A stretch of DNA of 64,000 nucleotides from Ophioderma brevispina (lineage: Eukaryota; Echinodermata; Ophiuroidea; Amphilepidida; Ophiodermatidae): positions 62,001 through 126,000 of the forward strand of contig JAMKCH010022281.1 in NCBI GenBank assembly GCA_023653785.1. Direction: 5' to 3'. Position numbers and translations under genes: made by a program. Of the stretch, positions 1 to 13,060 are shown in pieces. The notes beneath the pieces were generated by a model, which saw nothing but the letters and a program-made list of their open reading frames with translations, had not been told where the DNA came from and did not search any database. The number at the start of each line of letters is the position of its first letter. Within the stretch, counting starts at the first letter, position 1.

Positions 1-2430
1 CAAAATCTGAATCTGAATCTGAAAATAAGCAAAATATACTATTGATTGTAATCAGAATAAACAAAACAGTTACTTTATCGATTTTATTTTTTGCAACCGC
101 AATGTCACGCTTCTCAAGACACAAAAAATCCTGTTTAAATTCCAAGGCATTATAAAATGTGGGAAAATGAGTCGTAATGCCTCTATAGGCACATCACGCG
201 CTACAAATATTGAACCTCTTGAAGCAATAATGCTTTATATATTCCTTTAGCTGTAGATAATCTTAATGTAAGTTGAATATTTGTGTAATTTAAATCGGGG
301 ATTCCTGATCTTAATTGTCTCATTTGCACTTTCGTAAAAGTCGATTTTTCTTACGTTATAACCGTTTTGTCATTTTGTCATATTTGTTTTTACCTTTAAA
401 TAAAGATTGGGATATTTTAAGGGGGGACATATTCATGTATTTAAATTAAGTCATAGGAAAAAAATGAACAGTCCTATCTCTGGTGGGTTAAACACCAATA
501 GACTCAATTTTATTCACAGAATTGAAAAACTAGCAAACTTAAGCATGTTTCTTTCACATTTAAAACATTCACCAGAGGGAATAATACAACAATACCGCCA
601 AAGTACAAGGTTCACTAAAATTTGAAACAAATTTCACCGGAAATGCGTGCCCCGACAAAATGGTTTAAGGTATGAAGCCAGCCCTAACAGCTGCATTCGA
701 AAACGACAAGGCCCATCACGAGGTTACCCACCGCTAACTAGCTCACTTATACACAATAGTCATATGGAAAAATTTGGCCTTTTGAGCCTGTTTCTTTCAC
801 ATTCAGAACTTTCCGAGCGGAATAACAACAACACCAAAATACAAAGCTAAAAAATATCATAAAATGACCCAAATTTCGTACACTAATGGTGACTACAAAC
901 TGCTAAACTTTGACTTAACACACAAGCCGTCAAACGCGGCCCATCACGAATCTCTACTCGTCGTACGCACGGTTAGCTCGTCAAGTGCGGGCGACATCGA
1001 TGTGAAATTGCTGAGCGCGGAGTAAATTGTCTCAAATTATTGTCCAAATGCCATTTACTACTTTGACTATTGAGAAAAAATACCAGTAGAACTAAAAATA
1101 ATAATATAAATAAATACTACCGTGTCAAATAGGAAAGTTTCAACCACTTCTTATATAACTAGTCCATTTACAGACTTTTTCCATATATATGAGGTATATA
1201 TTAATATCCCACCACTTATACTGAATATGGGCCATCATCTTATGGTGTGCCAAATTATTGTTTGTTACGAGACCGTATCAGGAAGGATCAGCGTTCGACG
1301 CCGTGTTTCCAATACATTTTTTAACTAATTTGAAGCTTAATGATTATATGATATGAGACTAACAAGTCTGTACCAGATGGACTTTTTTCACTGTTTGGGT
1401 GTAATGGATTTTGTCAGGAAAGTACTCTATCAAATTCACAACAGTAACGGCCAACAAAAATTGCTTTTGCGAAATATCTTTCATCGATTCAGATATTAGT
1501 TTCCAAACTGTTCTGAATGTATTGTTTTTATTTTCAATAGAGGCTATTTACTTCTCAATTGACGAGATGAAATATTGGCTCATGGCGCATATTTTATTAT
1601 TTCTTAACCACTTTTATTTCAAATAGATATTTGTTTCAGAAAAATGATGGATTGATAATAATATTTGTACTTAATGTTTTGATAAAGAACTTTTCTCAGT
1701 ATCGAAGAAGTTATCAGAACGCTGAATAATATCAAGATACGAATTTATTGCTTCTGTTGAAATGTGTAAGTTCAACAATTGACAACAAATTCAATTACGC
1801 TCGATACTATTTATTTGAATTCGCCGTGAATTCGACGATATGACAAAATAGTAATTCAAGTACTTCATCTTTTATAGCAGAATTTAGGATTCATTATGTG
1901 ACAACTTTTTAATGCAATGATGATATGTAGAGAAAATTAGAGTTGAAAACGAAATATGCTAAATGTGGTAGAACATTAAAGGAGAACAAAAAAGAAATAT
2001 TTTTAGTCCTAGTCAAGAATAAAAATCTTTCAAGTGGCATTAATATATTAGAGAAAATTGTGCTTAAAACACGATTTTGAAAACAGTACTAAAAATGACA
2101 TGTGACAGTATTTAGGGAAAATTTACTTACTTTTCAAGAGAAATTTGCATTGCACAAATTCGAAAATACACTTTTAAATCGTTCACGTTGAACGTTGAAG
2201 TAGAAGTGATCATAATATGCCACTAGAACTTCGCGGTTTTCGGCTTTTGCGATCACTCATGAACCCCCCCCTCCGGAGACATTCTGACCTCAGGGGCGCT
2301 TTTTACTGAGTTAATCTGAGATTACCCCGATGACCTCGAAATGAACTCCCATCCACAAATACAAACATGATCTTTCTGTGATCGAGTTGCACCGGATGAT
2401 ATCAAATGTTGAATGTAGAATCTATCCTTG
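1..2430. other. AT-rich non-coding stretch with a degenerate duplication
   Basis: No exon-like ORF with splice borders was found. Bases about 540-612 and 782-846 resemble each other (both contain TGTTTCTTTCACATT followed by similar A- and C-rich sequence), and two nearby stretches share 'GGCCCATCACGA' at about 710 and 938. This suggests an old local duplication with a period near 240 bases. The ORFs here are short, low-complexity and lack start or splice context. Confidence 0.5.
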
Positions 2431-2845
2431 TAAGTATACATATGATATGGCATCAGGCAAGATATCTGCAGCAGACTAATAAGTATGTTTTATGGCATGA
2501 TATAAAAAAACTATCAACAGTATAGATGGGATGGTATGAGACGGTAACAAGATGAGCATGCATATACTCAGTAGAAAAGGGCAGGTACGTGTGACGCCGA
2601 GAGGAGTCACATTTTCACCCTCCTACTGTGACGAGGAATCATTTTCACCATGTTAGTTTTAGAGTGGATCATATTTCTTGTTAATTCTACTAAATAAATA
2701 GCTTAGTTATTTTCGTGTTTTGGTCTACACGCTTTAGGTCACTAGAGAAATTGGTCGATTTTTGTCAATATTCTGGTAAGACAACTAGACAACTGTTGTA
2801 AAGATATTTGGGGATTTGGCATGTCAACCTAGTATGTGATTTTGG

Positions 2846-3007
2846 CAGTGGCGCCCCCTGCTCAGAACCTTTGCCCCCGGCAGCCCCCTCCCAAATGAAC
2901 TGACATTTTGAACAGTGTCTTTGGAGAAGGACCCAAATTCGCCTCCTCAGAAAATGTCTCGGCACCCCTTCCACCACCATTTTGAAAAAGATCTGGTTAC
3001 GCCACTG
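2846..3007. mobile_element. hAT-like MITE with CAGTGGCG termini
   Basis: The 162-bp element starts CAGTGGCG and ends CGCCACTG, so the termini are an exact 8-bp inverted repeat. The flanks are GATTTTGG on the left (2838-2845) and GATTTTTGG on the right (3008-3016), an 8-bp target duplication with one extra T. Termini beginning CAG with 8-bp duplications are typical of hAT transposons. It has no coding capacity, so it is non-autonomous. A single end of similar type (CAGTGGCATAACC) occurs near 18829. Confidence 0.7.
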
Positions 3008-3129
3008 GATTTTTGGAAAGTGTCGTGCTTGTGTTGCCTTGTATGTAAAGCTTTTGTTTGCTCAAGCGCTCTCAGCTTGGTAAGTCAATTGCGGTAATAA
3101 CTTTCCATATTGTTTAGTGTAAGTTTGTC

Positions 3130-3700
3130 GAATTTTAACCAACTTACCTACTGCTCAGATTTTGTTTGAAACTGGTATCAAAATTGCACTGGTTATCCTA
3201 AAAAACAGAAAATGGTAAGTTAACTTTTTAGGTGCAGCTTCTGGTATACAATGTTTGAAGGCATGTTTTGGTTACAATTTTGCCCGACTAACTATGGCAA
3301 ACCAAAATACAATTTGATTCTTAATTCCTTTATGATTTTCGAATTATTTAATTATATCAACATTTTTATACCAAATTCAACAAAATTGCAGCATTAGGTA
3401 AGTTTTACCCCAGGATGATCTGGAACCTTAATACCTGTGTAACTATAAGTTTGAACCTAGACAAACTATACGTTTTTAATCCATATAACCGATAAACGTA
3501 ATGCATTGGTGTACATTTGATCACAATTTGGCCCGATTTCAAAATTTACCCCTTATTTACTCCTTATTTTACAAATTCCCCACATTTCCCTGAGGTTGGA
3601 CACAAAAATCCTTCAAACTATAGAAAAACATATTCAAACCTTCAAACATATAAAATAGAATTTTCATTTGACGCTACTAAAAGGGTATTTCCAAAATTTC
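3130..3700. repeat. Diverged partial copy of the TA-flanked foldback element
   Basis: This shares ordered blocks with the full copy at 4431-5532: the 'CTCAGATTTTGTT' block at 3157, 'CAACAAAATTG' at 3378, a 'GATGATCTGGAACC' block at 3414 and the distal arm with CCCCACATTTCCCTGAGG near 3580. The left arm seen in the full copies is missing. The ORF at 3517-3771 lies in this repeat and is not a gene. Confidence 0.6.
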
Positions 3701-4430
3701 AGTTGATTCTGAAATATTCAAAATACTCATATCACGGTGCTCCACACACCCCTGTGTTGGCTAGTATATAATTATATTAAGTAGGCTAAAGAAATACTAT
3801 ACTTAAAGCCAACGGTGGGGGGATAAGGATAAGTATCATGAAATGCCCCGTTAAGTGTAAAGTAGAATCTTTGTTGTTAATGTTTTTTTCTTAAGTTCCA
3901 CTCTCTGTACTTGTCCGATGGAATCATAAATTCCTAAATACTAAATAGGCCTACGCTGTTTATTTTCTTAGTGTCTGTCATGTTGTAAATTACGACATTG
4001 ATTGATTGAGATAGGTAAAGTCGCAGTTATCTGCTCTGTACTTTTAAGTTTGTGAACTACTTTGTTTTATAAATCAGATACATGTTAAAGAACGCACATA
4101 CGTTAATGTAATTAGTAATAAAATACATGGCGAGTGCTTAGAAAGGCATGGCAGACATAGCAACGGTTTAAAACAGGTTGTCAAACTGCATGTGTATGAC
4201 AATTTGCATTGCACGCGCGACTTCTCCTGACCCACCTACTTTGCTTGTAACACAGCGCACGCTCTACCTGAAATTATAACTGCGTATTGCGAACACTTAA
4301 AATATTTTGCTTTTTTTTGGGGTGGTTGGGGAGGTTTTGCGTTGTTTCTATGTAGCGGTTTCTCTTTTATTAACTTACTTGTGTTTCTCCGCCGGCCACA
4401 ACTTCTCTTCCTCCTCCTTCGGCCCGCGTC

Positions 4431-5532
4431 TAGGACATATCTTTTATTATTCTAGAAGTTTGGGGAAGAAGGTTTGAAGATGTTTTTCTATAGTTTGAAG
4501 GGTGCTAAATCAGAATTTTTGGGTCCAACCTCTGGGAAATGTAGCGAACTTTGTAAAATAAGGGGGTAAATTTAGTACAGGGGTAAATTTAAAATCAAGT
4601 CAAATTGTGTTTAAATGTACAACCATGTATATATGTCTCATTATAAGGGTATAAAAAGGTATAGTTTGTATAGGAACCGACATTTAGTTACACGGCTACA
4701 GCCCTGATAAGGTTCAAGGTCATTCTGGTGCCAAAATAATCCAATGCTCAGATTTTGTTGAAACCGGTGTAAAATTATTTCCCTGGTCATACTGAAGCAG
4801 AAAATCCATTTCCATTCTTTGGGTGACAGCTCTGGATACAATTTCAGGTCAAGTTTTGTTGACCCCTATAAACCACATAGACCCTTGTTACATTTTGCCC
4901 ACTAATTACGAAACCAAATGCAAAACATTAAAATAAGGCAAGACGAACATTTTGACACCAGTTTCAACAAAATTGGAGCACACCCCAGTTTAATAGATCT
5001 GTACCTGTTTAACCAAAGATCAGAACCAAGAGAAACTATACCTTTTTTATCCCTTGCGCACCCGAATTAATTTTAGGATTTCATTTTTGAACTGTCACCT
5101 AAAGACATGTCTAGATCTCTCAGCATAGCAATTCACATGCATTCTCCATGTCAAAACTCCTTGCTTGAAGTTGTAAAGGACATTATAAACTTCTAAACTT
5201 CATCTTTTGGATTGCTCCATGTTTGAGATACCAAAATATTATGTGAATGTATTTTCAAATATTTATTTATTTGCAAGAAACGCCCAGGCGTTCTATGGGT
5301 GCGAAAGGATTAATCCTTATAATGAGACAAATACATTGGTGTACATTTAAACACAATTTGACTTGATTTCAAATTTACCCCTGTACTAATTTTACCCCCT
5401 TATTTTGCAAAGTTCCCCACATTTCCCAGAGGTTGGGCCCAAAAATTCTCATTCAGCACCCTTGAATTTAGAAAAACATCTTCAAACTGTCTTCCCCAAA
5501 CTTCTAGAATGGGATTCAGATTTATAGCCCTA
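4431..5532. mobile_element. Foldback (palindromic) DNA transposon, full-length copy
   Basis: The left arm (from TAGGACATAT, 4431; AGTTTGGGGAAGAAGG at 4456) is repeated in inverted order at the right end (CTTCCCCAAACTTCTAG near 5490, ending at 5532). Interior pieces are inverted too: TTTTGTTGAAACCGGTGT near 4757 pairs with ACACCAGTTTCAACAAAA near 4957. The whole 1.1-kb unit is therefore one long imperfect palindrome. The ends read TAGG...CCTA, so a TA target is possible. There is no transposase ORF. Relatives lie at 3130-3700, 21391-22229 and 41697-42140. Confidence 0.75.
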
Positions 5533-8500
5533 CTAGTATGTCAGCGCTCTACATGGTACACCACACAAGAAAGGGTTAATAAATTTATAATCCAGTCTAT
5601 ATAACATCCTTGTCCACGTCACTTACACAATAATAGATGCGTACAAGCAGGAACTAGGTATAGCATGAGATTGAGATGTATATATTTGCTGGATCCGAGA
5701 CTGGATTCCATAATTGTACTGGGATTATCTTGAGCACACAACTAGTAATAGGTTCCTAATGGATTAAAAAATGAAAGGTAAGAAGGTGAGCAAGCTATCT
5801 CGTTACTCCTGTGATGTCCAAGTCGGTTATTATTAATTCGAGCAATAATCATAGAAGTAAAACAGCTATTTTCTAAGAAATCGCTGTGCTGTGTTTATAG
5901 GTGTCATCAACAATTGGGAGTCAAAGGTAAACAGAGAGACGCATAACGTTCGACTTCCCCTCCCCCCCCATCATCAAATTGGTGAACTGGGACATGCACC
6001 TGCCTGCTGACGCGTGACGTGACTTGTGATTAACATTTTGTCAAAAGGGAAGGAATATATACAAAAAAAACCTTAAGTGATTGCATTTGATGACTTTTAA
6101 TGCATCATTACGTTGATGCATATTTTAAGAAACACCTTTCTTAATACAGGCAGTCACTATGAGTTACATTAATCTCATCTACCGCAAGGACATACAGTTC
6201 ATTGGGGTGTACTTGTTCCCCGGACTTGTACATACATTGACATGAACTGACCTTTGTGATCTGGGTTCATGTCATACCCAAAAAACCAGGGTGTATTTTC
6301 TAAATACATTGGTGATGAAAGGTACCGAACTGTGCCAAGGGATTAGATTTTACTACCTCATAGTGAGGACTTTAGTGTTCCTATTCACATTTTTTGTGGC
6401 GGATCCTCTTCTAATGAAAACATCATTTAAAAACGTTTCAAAATAAGTTTAAGTATTTTTGGAGAAATCTATTTAAGAACAAGATTAAAATCCATTCTTT
6501 CACATAGGAATTAGCATATATGATATTACTGCTATCTTTCTTCGTACAGCAATGATGCATAATGAATGTTAGTACCAGGACCAATCGGTGTTTGGACGTT
6601 TTGTTTTGGTGTTTTTTTTTTTGCAATCTGATTGGGTAATATACAACCGCAACTATAGGCTGTCCGTAAGCTAAACTCGTTAAGGCCCTGCTATCCTTGC
6701 ATGGCTTCAGGGAAAACTGCTTCAAATGTCTGAAAATACAACGAGGTATTTAACTTGTTCGAAAGTGCTAAATGTGTTTTCAAGATTTACATGGTACTTG
6801 GGTAATGTTTCTCAAATAAAGGGCTTTTGGACATTACCTGGACCCTTGGCCTAGAAGTAGCCCCGATTCGTTTCAAGCAGTTTGCATTATTTTACGCAGT
6901 GGAGCTAACCATTTACATAGAGGGACATCGTAATTCTGGCCGGAAGCCTGCCCTTGATTTCTCGACAGATGTCTTGCCTCTAGTTGTTTTTTTCAAATGA
7001 AACTGGTGACCTGATATACGGCTATCTGCCCCGATAAGTGTGTTGGGCTGCATGTCACAACCGGCCAATCTTTACCGCTAAAAGTCCTTGGTGTGTGAGT
7101 CCCAGGAAGTTGCCTAGCACGGGTCCAGGTAACTGGTTAAATTTGAGTCAATTTTCACTCGCGCTCATCAATTTGACCCACAATCAGGCCGTACTGACTA
7201 TAGAGCATCTGTGCTGTGGCATTTCAATGCAGTATAGGTTTAGTGAGTCATTAGGCGTGGCTTCAAAACTGAGCCACCGATTGCTCGGCGTGTGGGCGCA
7301 CGGTTCTCACCCGAATATAACCGTTTTCATTGGTCTAAAGGGTAAAATGCTTTAACGCCATGAGCCGCTAGTCAACCGGGGGTTTGAGTTTTGTAGCGCC
7401 CCTTACTAAAGATTAAAGTGTACCTTTACAATCCTATCCGTCCGTTGCCATTTGGGTTGTTTTACATCAGGGTACATGTTGGGATAGTTTACATTTTGCA
7501 TGCTTCAAAAATAGAATCTTTACAAATTTCATCTGTGGTTAATTAATTGGCTTATTATCCTCGACCCCCCTAAAATGGTTTCGAATAAACTGTGACAACA
7601 CAAATTCACTTAAGCACAAATTTAAGTTTGATAGTTGTAAATAATATTAGCGAAACAAAATTACTCAAATTAGACCTTGCAAACTGTAATTTGTTTCATT
7701 AATTTGTCACTTGGTTGATATTAAACCATTATAGCACATTTTTTTTAAAGCGCCCCCCATTTTTTCAAAAAATTGGATTTTTACACGGTTGCATTGGTAC
7801 TGGCTATAAACGCATACCTGTGAATGGTTAAGCTCGAAAATGTCTGTGTTCCAGCAGACGACGGATTTTGTAATCTAGAAATAATTATTATCGGGGATCC
7901 CGATAATAATTCACGGCTGCTGAAACGGGCTTCCAAAGTGAAATAGCCGGGAAAAGCGCCATGTATGGTCTACGCTCATCCATTAGTGTTTTTAAATGGT
8001 TCAGGCAAGTTCAAGTTAGAGGTTATCTTCTCGAGGTGGCACTATTTCATCATGGGACGGACATAAACGTAATATTTCCAGCTCTGCCTTTAAGTCCAAT
8101 CTGGGATCCCAATTCTAATTACAAAATCGCTTATTTTTATGATAAATACGCATTTCTTAGCATTCTCGTTCCAGGTATACTTTCCTAGACAATTCCCAAC
8201 GTAACTGTGCCAAAATATCAACTTTGAAAATTTGGGGCGCTTCTCAAAAAATGTGCCATTTTGCTTTAAAAAATTGCAAGTCCTTCCGTCAATATGTCTT
8301 TTTCGAAAAAAAGAAGAAAAGTTATAGAAAAAATCGGCAGAGTTTTCTTATATTTTTGGCATAAAAACAAATCTGGACACTTGGATGCCTCAAAATTTAC
8401 ACAATTTTAGTCTTGTCCTATTGACAACTTAGAAAATGGAAAAATGAGTAAAAACTGATCACATTTTTTAACCCACTGAGACATATCATGTACACACTGG

Positions 8501-8861
8501 TTTATATAATGCTTTATGTACCTTAATGGAATAGTTTCTTGTAGATTTTGGGGGGGTTACAGGGACATTGGACTAAGTGCGAGAATCAAATTAAATTTTA
8601 AATTGAAGCTATTGGTAGTTTTACGCGCAATGCTTACATAATAGATGCCCCATTACTTCAACATAGATAACTTATGTTAGTTAACCTAATTAATTTAGAG
8701 TAACTGTTTTCTTATAATCCAACAGAAAAAATTAATGGTATTTAACATAATAATTTATCAACAAAAAAACAAACCCAAACTAAAAAATTTAAAAAACATT
8801 TTTAAGTTAAAATTTAAATTTTTAAAATTAAAATTTCTATTGATAACATTGATTTACTTAC
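5533..8861. other. Intergenic or intronic stretch without recognisable genes
   Basis: No domain, tRNA or splice-bounded ORF could be supported. The ORF at 7038-7355 (+) and that at 6438-6725 (-) lack family resemblance. The minus-strand reading at about 7030-7140 is open for some 35 codons but is preceded by a stop with no acceptor. Downstream exons of the minus-strand gene at 8862 could lie here, but none was recognised. Confidence 0.4.
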
Positions 8862-10268
8862 CATTGCCAGCTTTTCGGTGCCCCGTTGATTTCTGTGCAT
8901 TAGTCCCGTTATTTGTCGGAGCTTCTTCTGTTTCAGGGAAATATGGACGCATCATTGTCGTCAGTTCATCACACGGTTCTGCCGTCGGTCCAGTTTGGCG
9001 TCGGTTTCGGTTTTTTCGTTTTTACACGATGACCACGCACCCTTTGATATGTCATCACGTTAACTCCTTGACTCATAAACACACATTTGCGAAGCACTTT
9101 TGTCTGTTTCGACACCGTATGCACCGCAGCGAATTCAGTGTCTGGATTGTTTGGATCGGACGCTATTGTATAGCGTCCGTCCTTCACCAGCTGCTTTTGA
9201 GTTGCACAATACTTCGGCCCGCCATCACCCAAATGCGGACAATTAGTCCCATCTTGTTTGCAATTATACGTCGATTAAGTAGCCATATTTCGTATTAATC
9301 ACACAGAGTTTATGATATTTACAAAGTGTTTATCGTATAGCCTGGACTGGAGGTGTCATTGTAAGTTGGAAACTTACAATTACCAGACGTAAATTGTTCT
9401 ATCGGGTTGTATGAGTGTCATGGAGTCTACAACAACGGACTATTACTTTTATTAGATATGATTACAATGATGGTATTTGCAGCTTTTATATTTGGTATAT
9501 TTGTATGCTTCCATCTAGTCCAATATCAAATATTCATCCTCTGCCCAGAAGCAAGACTGTGTATCAGTGGTCCGCGTGAAAGGATCTCTGGTCCTGTAGT
9601 ATTATCCCATGGAGATAGGATTCGGAAAGAATTTAGAGCATAATTTTTGGTGGAACAATGAGTAACTTCTACCTAATGTTTGAATCGGGGGCATCTGTTC
9701 TATTAAGACGTCACATGGCCCAGGAGGACGTCCTTCCACTTAAGACCACGACACGACCCATCTCGGTGTCGGAAGAAATGTTGCCCCAGTTAAATCATAA
9801 GCACTACGCAATACTATTGCTTGCGCCGTTCTCAGTTCACCAAGTTACTTGGTAAATAGTTGTCTCGTTATCTTTGTGGACTAAACTCATTTAAATGACT
9901 CTTTGTTGTTACCCGGAAGAGTAAAATTCCAGGGGGATCTGAAGGTCACTTCCGATGGGTCGTCGTCGACGGCAATGACGATGACTTCCGACTGCTGCTC
10001 CTCGTTGGCTGATGGGAAGGAGACGATATCGTAAAACATTCCAGCGATGTCAATTGGATACACAGTGTAACTTCCAAAGGACGAAGTCCCATTTCGCATT
10101 GCCGTCACTGTGACATTTTGGCTCGATGTGACGTTCACGACGAAAGGAATGGATACCGAAGGGTTGGGTGGAGACACCAATATTGTTTTACTGCTGCTGT
10201 AGGATATTTGGTAAAATTTGATAGTAGGTGATCCCACACCGTAAGTAGTTACCCTTATAGATGCCTGG
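8862..10268 (-). CDS. IgGFc-binding (FCGBP N-terminal type) domain exon, frameshifted
   Basis: This is a long internal exon of a secreted FCGBP-like protein. These are extracellular proteins in which the IgGFc-binding domain often precedes VWD, TIL or EGF repeats and which serve in mucus, adhesion or defence. The acceptor is strong (pyrimidine tract, then CACTACAG, exon from 10268) and the donor is AATG|GTAAGT (exon to 8862). In order the translation shows SIRV, VTVTAMRNG, a DIAGMFYDIVSFPS segment, SEVIVIAVDDD, SAYDLTG, RVVVLSG, the hallmark CDVLIEQMPP (9654-9727), NSFRILSPWDNTTG, SMTLIQPD, CKFPTYND, VNIINSV, GYLIDV and VKDGRYTIAS. Then comes a basic, Thr/Asn-rich tail. The frame changes about a dozen times by one base, several times at homopolymers, while domain order is intact and no stop lies away from a jump. 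I infer assembly indels; a recent pseudogene is the alternative. The signal-peptide exon and downstream domains were not located. Confidence 0.85.
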
Positions 10269-10502
10269 CTGTAGTGAAAGAAACCAAACAATGAATTAGA
10301 AATACAATCCTACATAAAGCTAACTATACAACACCTAGCAAACATACAATAACAAATTCTTTCAGTATTTTCAGGAGACTTAAGTCATGTCAGGTGAAAT
10401 GAAAGTGCAGATACAAATAAAGGCTGTGGCTTTCAGAAGATACTGTCCTGGAGACCAATTTCAAACATGAACCAACATCTGTAATCATCTTTGTATCTTT
10501 GT

Positions 10503-10857
10503 TTAAAGACACTATCAGTGATTTGAAAAATATTTGAAATTTGCAGGATTAGCTTCAAAGTGAAGGATAAGTCTGTAGAATTCTCTTAAGTTACCTTTTC
10601 CGGCTGTAGAATTGACAGAAAAGGAAGTAAACGGCAGTGTTCCAAGATACGATTCTCCATTCAATTACGTGTTGTAGTAAGTGTCCGTTCGGACAGTAAT
10701 GACTAAAATCTCCGATTCTGTCCTTATTAGGTTGCTTCTGGTCTTGTCATTTGCAGGGTATGTTAGGATACCTGTACTTGTTGCATACACGCAAAAATCT
10801 GATTTTTGATGATTTTTTTGATTTGCTGATTTAGCAAATCACTGATAGTGTCTTTAA
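10503..10857. mobile_element. TTAA-bounded MITE, family 1
   Basis: It begins TTAAAGACACTATCAGTGAT and ends with the exact inverted form, giving a perfect terminal inverted repeat of about 23 bp. TTAA at both borders fits a piggyBac-type TTAA target, although TTAA could also be part of the repeat. It has no coding capacity. Related copies lie at 46194-46553 and 48407-48799 with TTAAAGGCAC termini. It sits just upstream of the acceptor of the minus-strand IgGFc-binding exon, so probably in its intron. Confidence 0.75.
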
Positions 10858-11777
10858 GGTTTATTGTTTTTGTCTTTGATTTGTTTTTGTTTGTTTTTGT
10901 TTTGTTTCGTTTTCTTTGGTTGTTTGTGCGTACTTACGGACACCATTACCTATAACATATCACCTTTACAAACATGGGCCATTGAATTTGCACTAAAAAT
11001 TCAAGTAGTTCAGGCCCACAAATTCCCTAAGGCAACCGGTAAGCAACCAATTCGATTTATTAACTCGAGTCAATGTATTACAAACTTATTTGTTTAGGAC
11101 CCCGGGCATTTAGTTTTGCACTCAACACTGATGCATTGGTCATTATGCAGCGGTAGACGACCAATCAGACTGAGGTATTCACTCTTGGGAGACGATTAAC
11201 CAACACGTCAGTCATGTATGGAATTTCTTTCCGATTGCCTTCATCATGAAACAATTGATTAAACTATATTCGACACTCAATTCAATAAACTAGGTTTGCT
11301 ACTCTAAAATAATGGTATTTTCCACCCCATCTTACAACGAATCATCAACTTGCTAGATATATTTAATCTCATTCAATCACTTCATCCTACTTTAATTGTG
11401 AAGAAGTGTCCCCAAGGTTAGCCATTCGCTTCAATCCGTTCAGATATGCCTATCGTGATATTTTTTTCAAATGTGTATTTCAACATTAGGGTTCAAATTA
11501 AATATTAGACTACTGTGGAGCAGAAATAACACTGTTTTTTTGTCAAGTGTTGTTTGGATACTGAATACTATAACAAGAAAATACTGGTAATATCTATAAA
11601 TATTTCCAGTGTTAAACATTACAAAATATAGAACACCTTTGGTGTTAACAAAAATGAACACCATTTGAGGCGTTTGTTTCATTTCGAGTGTATGTGCTTA
11701 ATACCTTTCATACACCACTTTAAAAATGCCCTGACATGGCCAGGAAGCAAAGTGTGAGGATGATTCGCTGTATCAAT
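10858..11777. other. Non-coding stretch, T/G-rich then AT-rich
   Basis: It begins with a T- and G-rich low-complexity run (10864-10925). The remainder holds no ORF with splice borders and no recognised repeat. The plus ORF at 10864-11097 is a translation of that T-rich run. Confidence 0.4.
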
Positions 11778-12132
11778 TTTAATAATAATAACTGGTTTAT
11801 TTAATCTCGTAGGCTAAATTGCCAGAGACATACAACAAACTAATCAAACAGAAACAATGCAACTTCAAGGCAGCAGCTTAATCAGCGCCATGTTGCAAAC
11901 ATCCAAACAAACTAATCAAACACAAATACACACCGAATGGGAATTGAGAGCTTTCATGGTTCCTTTGCCCATATCAAATGAACCATGAAGAATTCTGATT
12001 TTAACCAATATCACTTATACAAATTAAATCCAGAATTGAGTACCTTGAATAAATCCAGCAAGTGGCCCACCGAGATTTGAACCCGGGACCCTTAGGTCAA
12101 AGGCACGCTCTCTAACCATTAGACCACGCACT
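11778..12132 (-). mobile_element. tRNA-derived SINE
   Basis: On the minus strand, 12132-12060 reads as a tRNA-like head. It has a box A (TGGTCTAATGGTTAG) and, at the usual distance, a box B (GGTTCAAATC) in a 5-bp T-stem with one G-T pair. The acceptor stem does not pair, so it is not a working tRNA. The body runs on to a tail of ATT/TTA units at 11781-11792, the usual 3' end of a SINE. Length is about 355 bp. No clear target duplication was seen. Confidence 0.65.
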
Positions 12133-12459
12133 CTCTCTTTCTTTTTGAACTATTATATTACCTAATACTATGGACAATTTCTAGAGATCATTACATCTAG
12201 CTTCCGTGTTAAAGGGCTGTATGGTCATTTCTTCTCAAAAGAATCATATCTGGACACATTTAAATATTATATCTTAGCACAAATCAAAACCATTTTCACC
12301 ACCACAACGTTTTAATTGTTTAAAAATGTTAAGTGTTAGTTCTAAGAAAGGTCTAGAAAAACATATCTTGAAAATTTTTGGGCTATACTAGTCCAGAGGG
12401 TTAAGAACCTTCTTGGAGCAAAAATCGTGCACATTTGTTGATTTAGAAGTAGAACCTTT

Positions 12460-13060
12460 GGCACACAGGGTTAATATGGACTTAGGTTCTGAGAAATGTT
12501 AGGAAAACTGTTAAGATGAGCAAAAACCATCAACTAAACGTTTTTTAAAAGAACGTAAGTACAGAGGATTATCAAAAAATCGTGCACTTTGTGATAGGAA
12601 TATGTAAACACTTGGCACCACCACTTACATATTGGAGCATAACTCACCATCAAAACGGTGGGACCCCGCGATTCGACCTGTGGCGACCATGGTGGTCATT
12701 TTTCAAAATGCACCATTTTCTTATTTTCCAAGTACTGATATCTCTGTGAATAACCAACGAGAGGAACTTTATTTTGTGTCTATATCCCCTTTTCCAGGTC
12801 AAGGAATCAAATTATAAACATGATCTTTTTGATATCTGGGTTTGTTTGTCAACCATTTATATTTTCCAATATGGCTGCCAATTGCACAAAACTCCGGCAC
12901 TTTTCTTATATTTGTGAGTTCGGTAAAATGATATACCCTGCTGTTTGTGTCTATTACCTTGTTTTCAAGACCACAACTTATACAAATATTATAACTAAAA
13001 TATCTCGTATCCGTCCCTTCCTCTAAAACAACATGGCCGACATTAGGAGTTAAAATTGCA
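12460..13060. repeat. Left arm of a large inverted repeat pair
   Basis: This arm matches the reverse complement of 16296-16900. Matched blocks include the reverse complement of CACAAAGTGCACGATTTTTT (16740) at about 12575-12595, a TTTTTGATATCTGG block (12825) and the ATATGGCTGCCA block (12870). The blocks keep their order, with moderate divergence. ORFs at 12632-13026 fall inside it and are not genes. Confidence 0.65.

Noticed and set aside
9407..9855. Two plus-strand ORFs
   Set aside because: They are antisense shadows of the minus-strand IgGFc-binding exon.
12060..12132. Functional tRNA gene on the minus strand
   Set aside because: Boxes A and B are good but the acceptor stem does not pair and the D-stem is mismatched; the sequence continues into a SINE body with an ATT tail.
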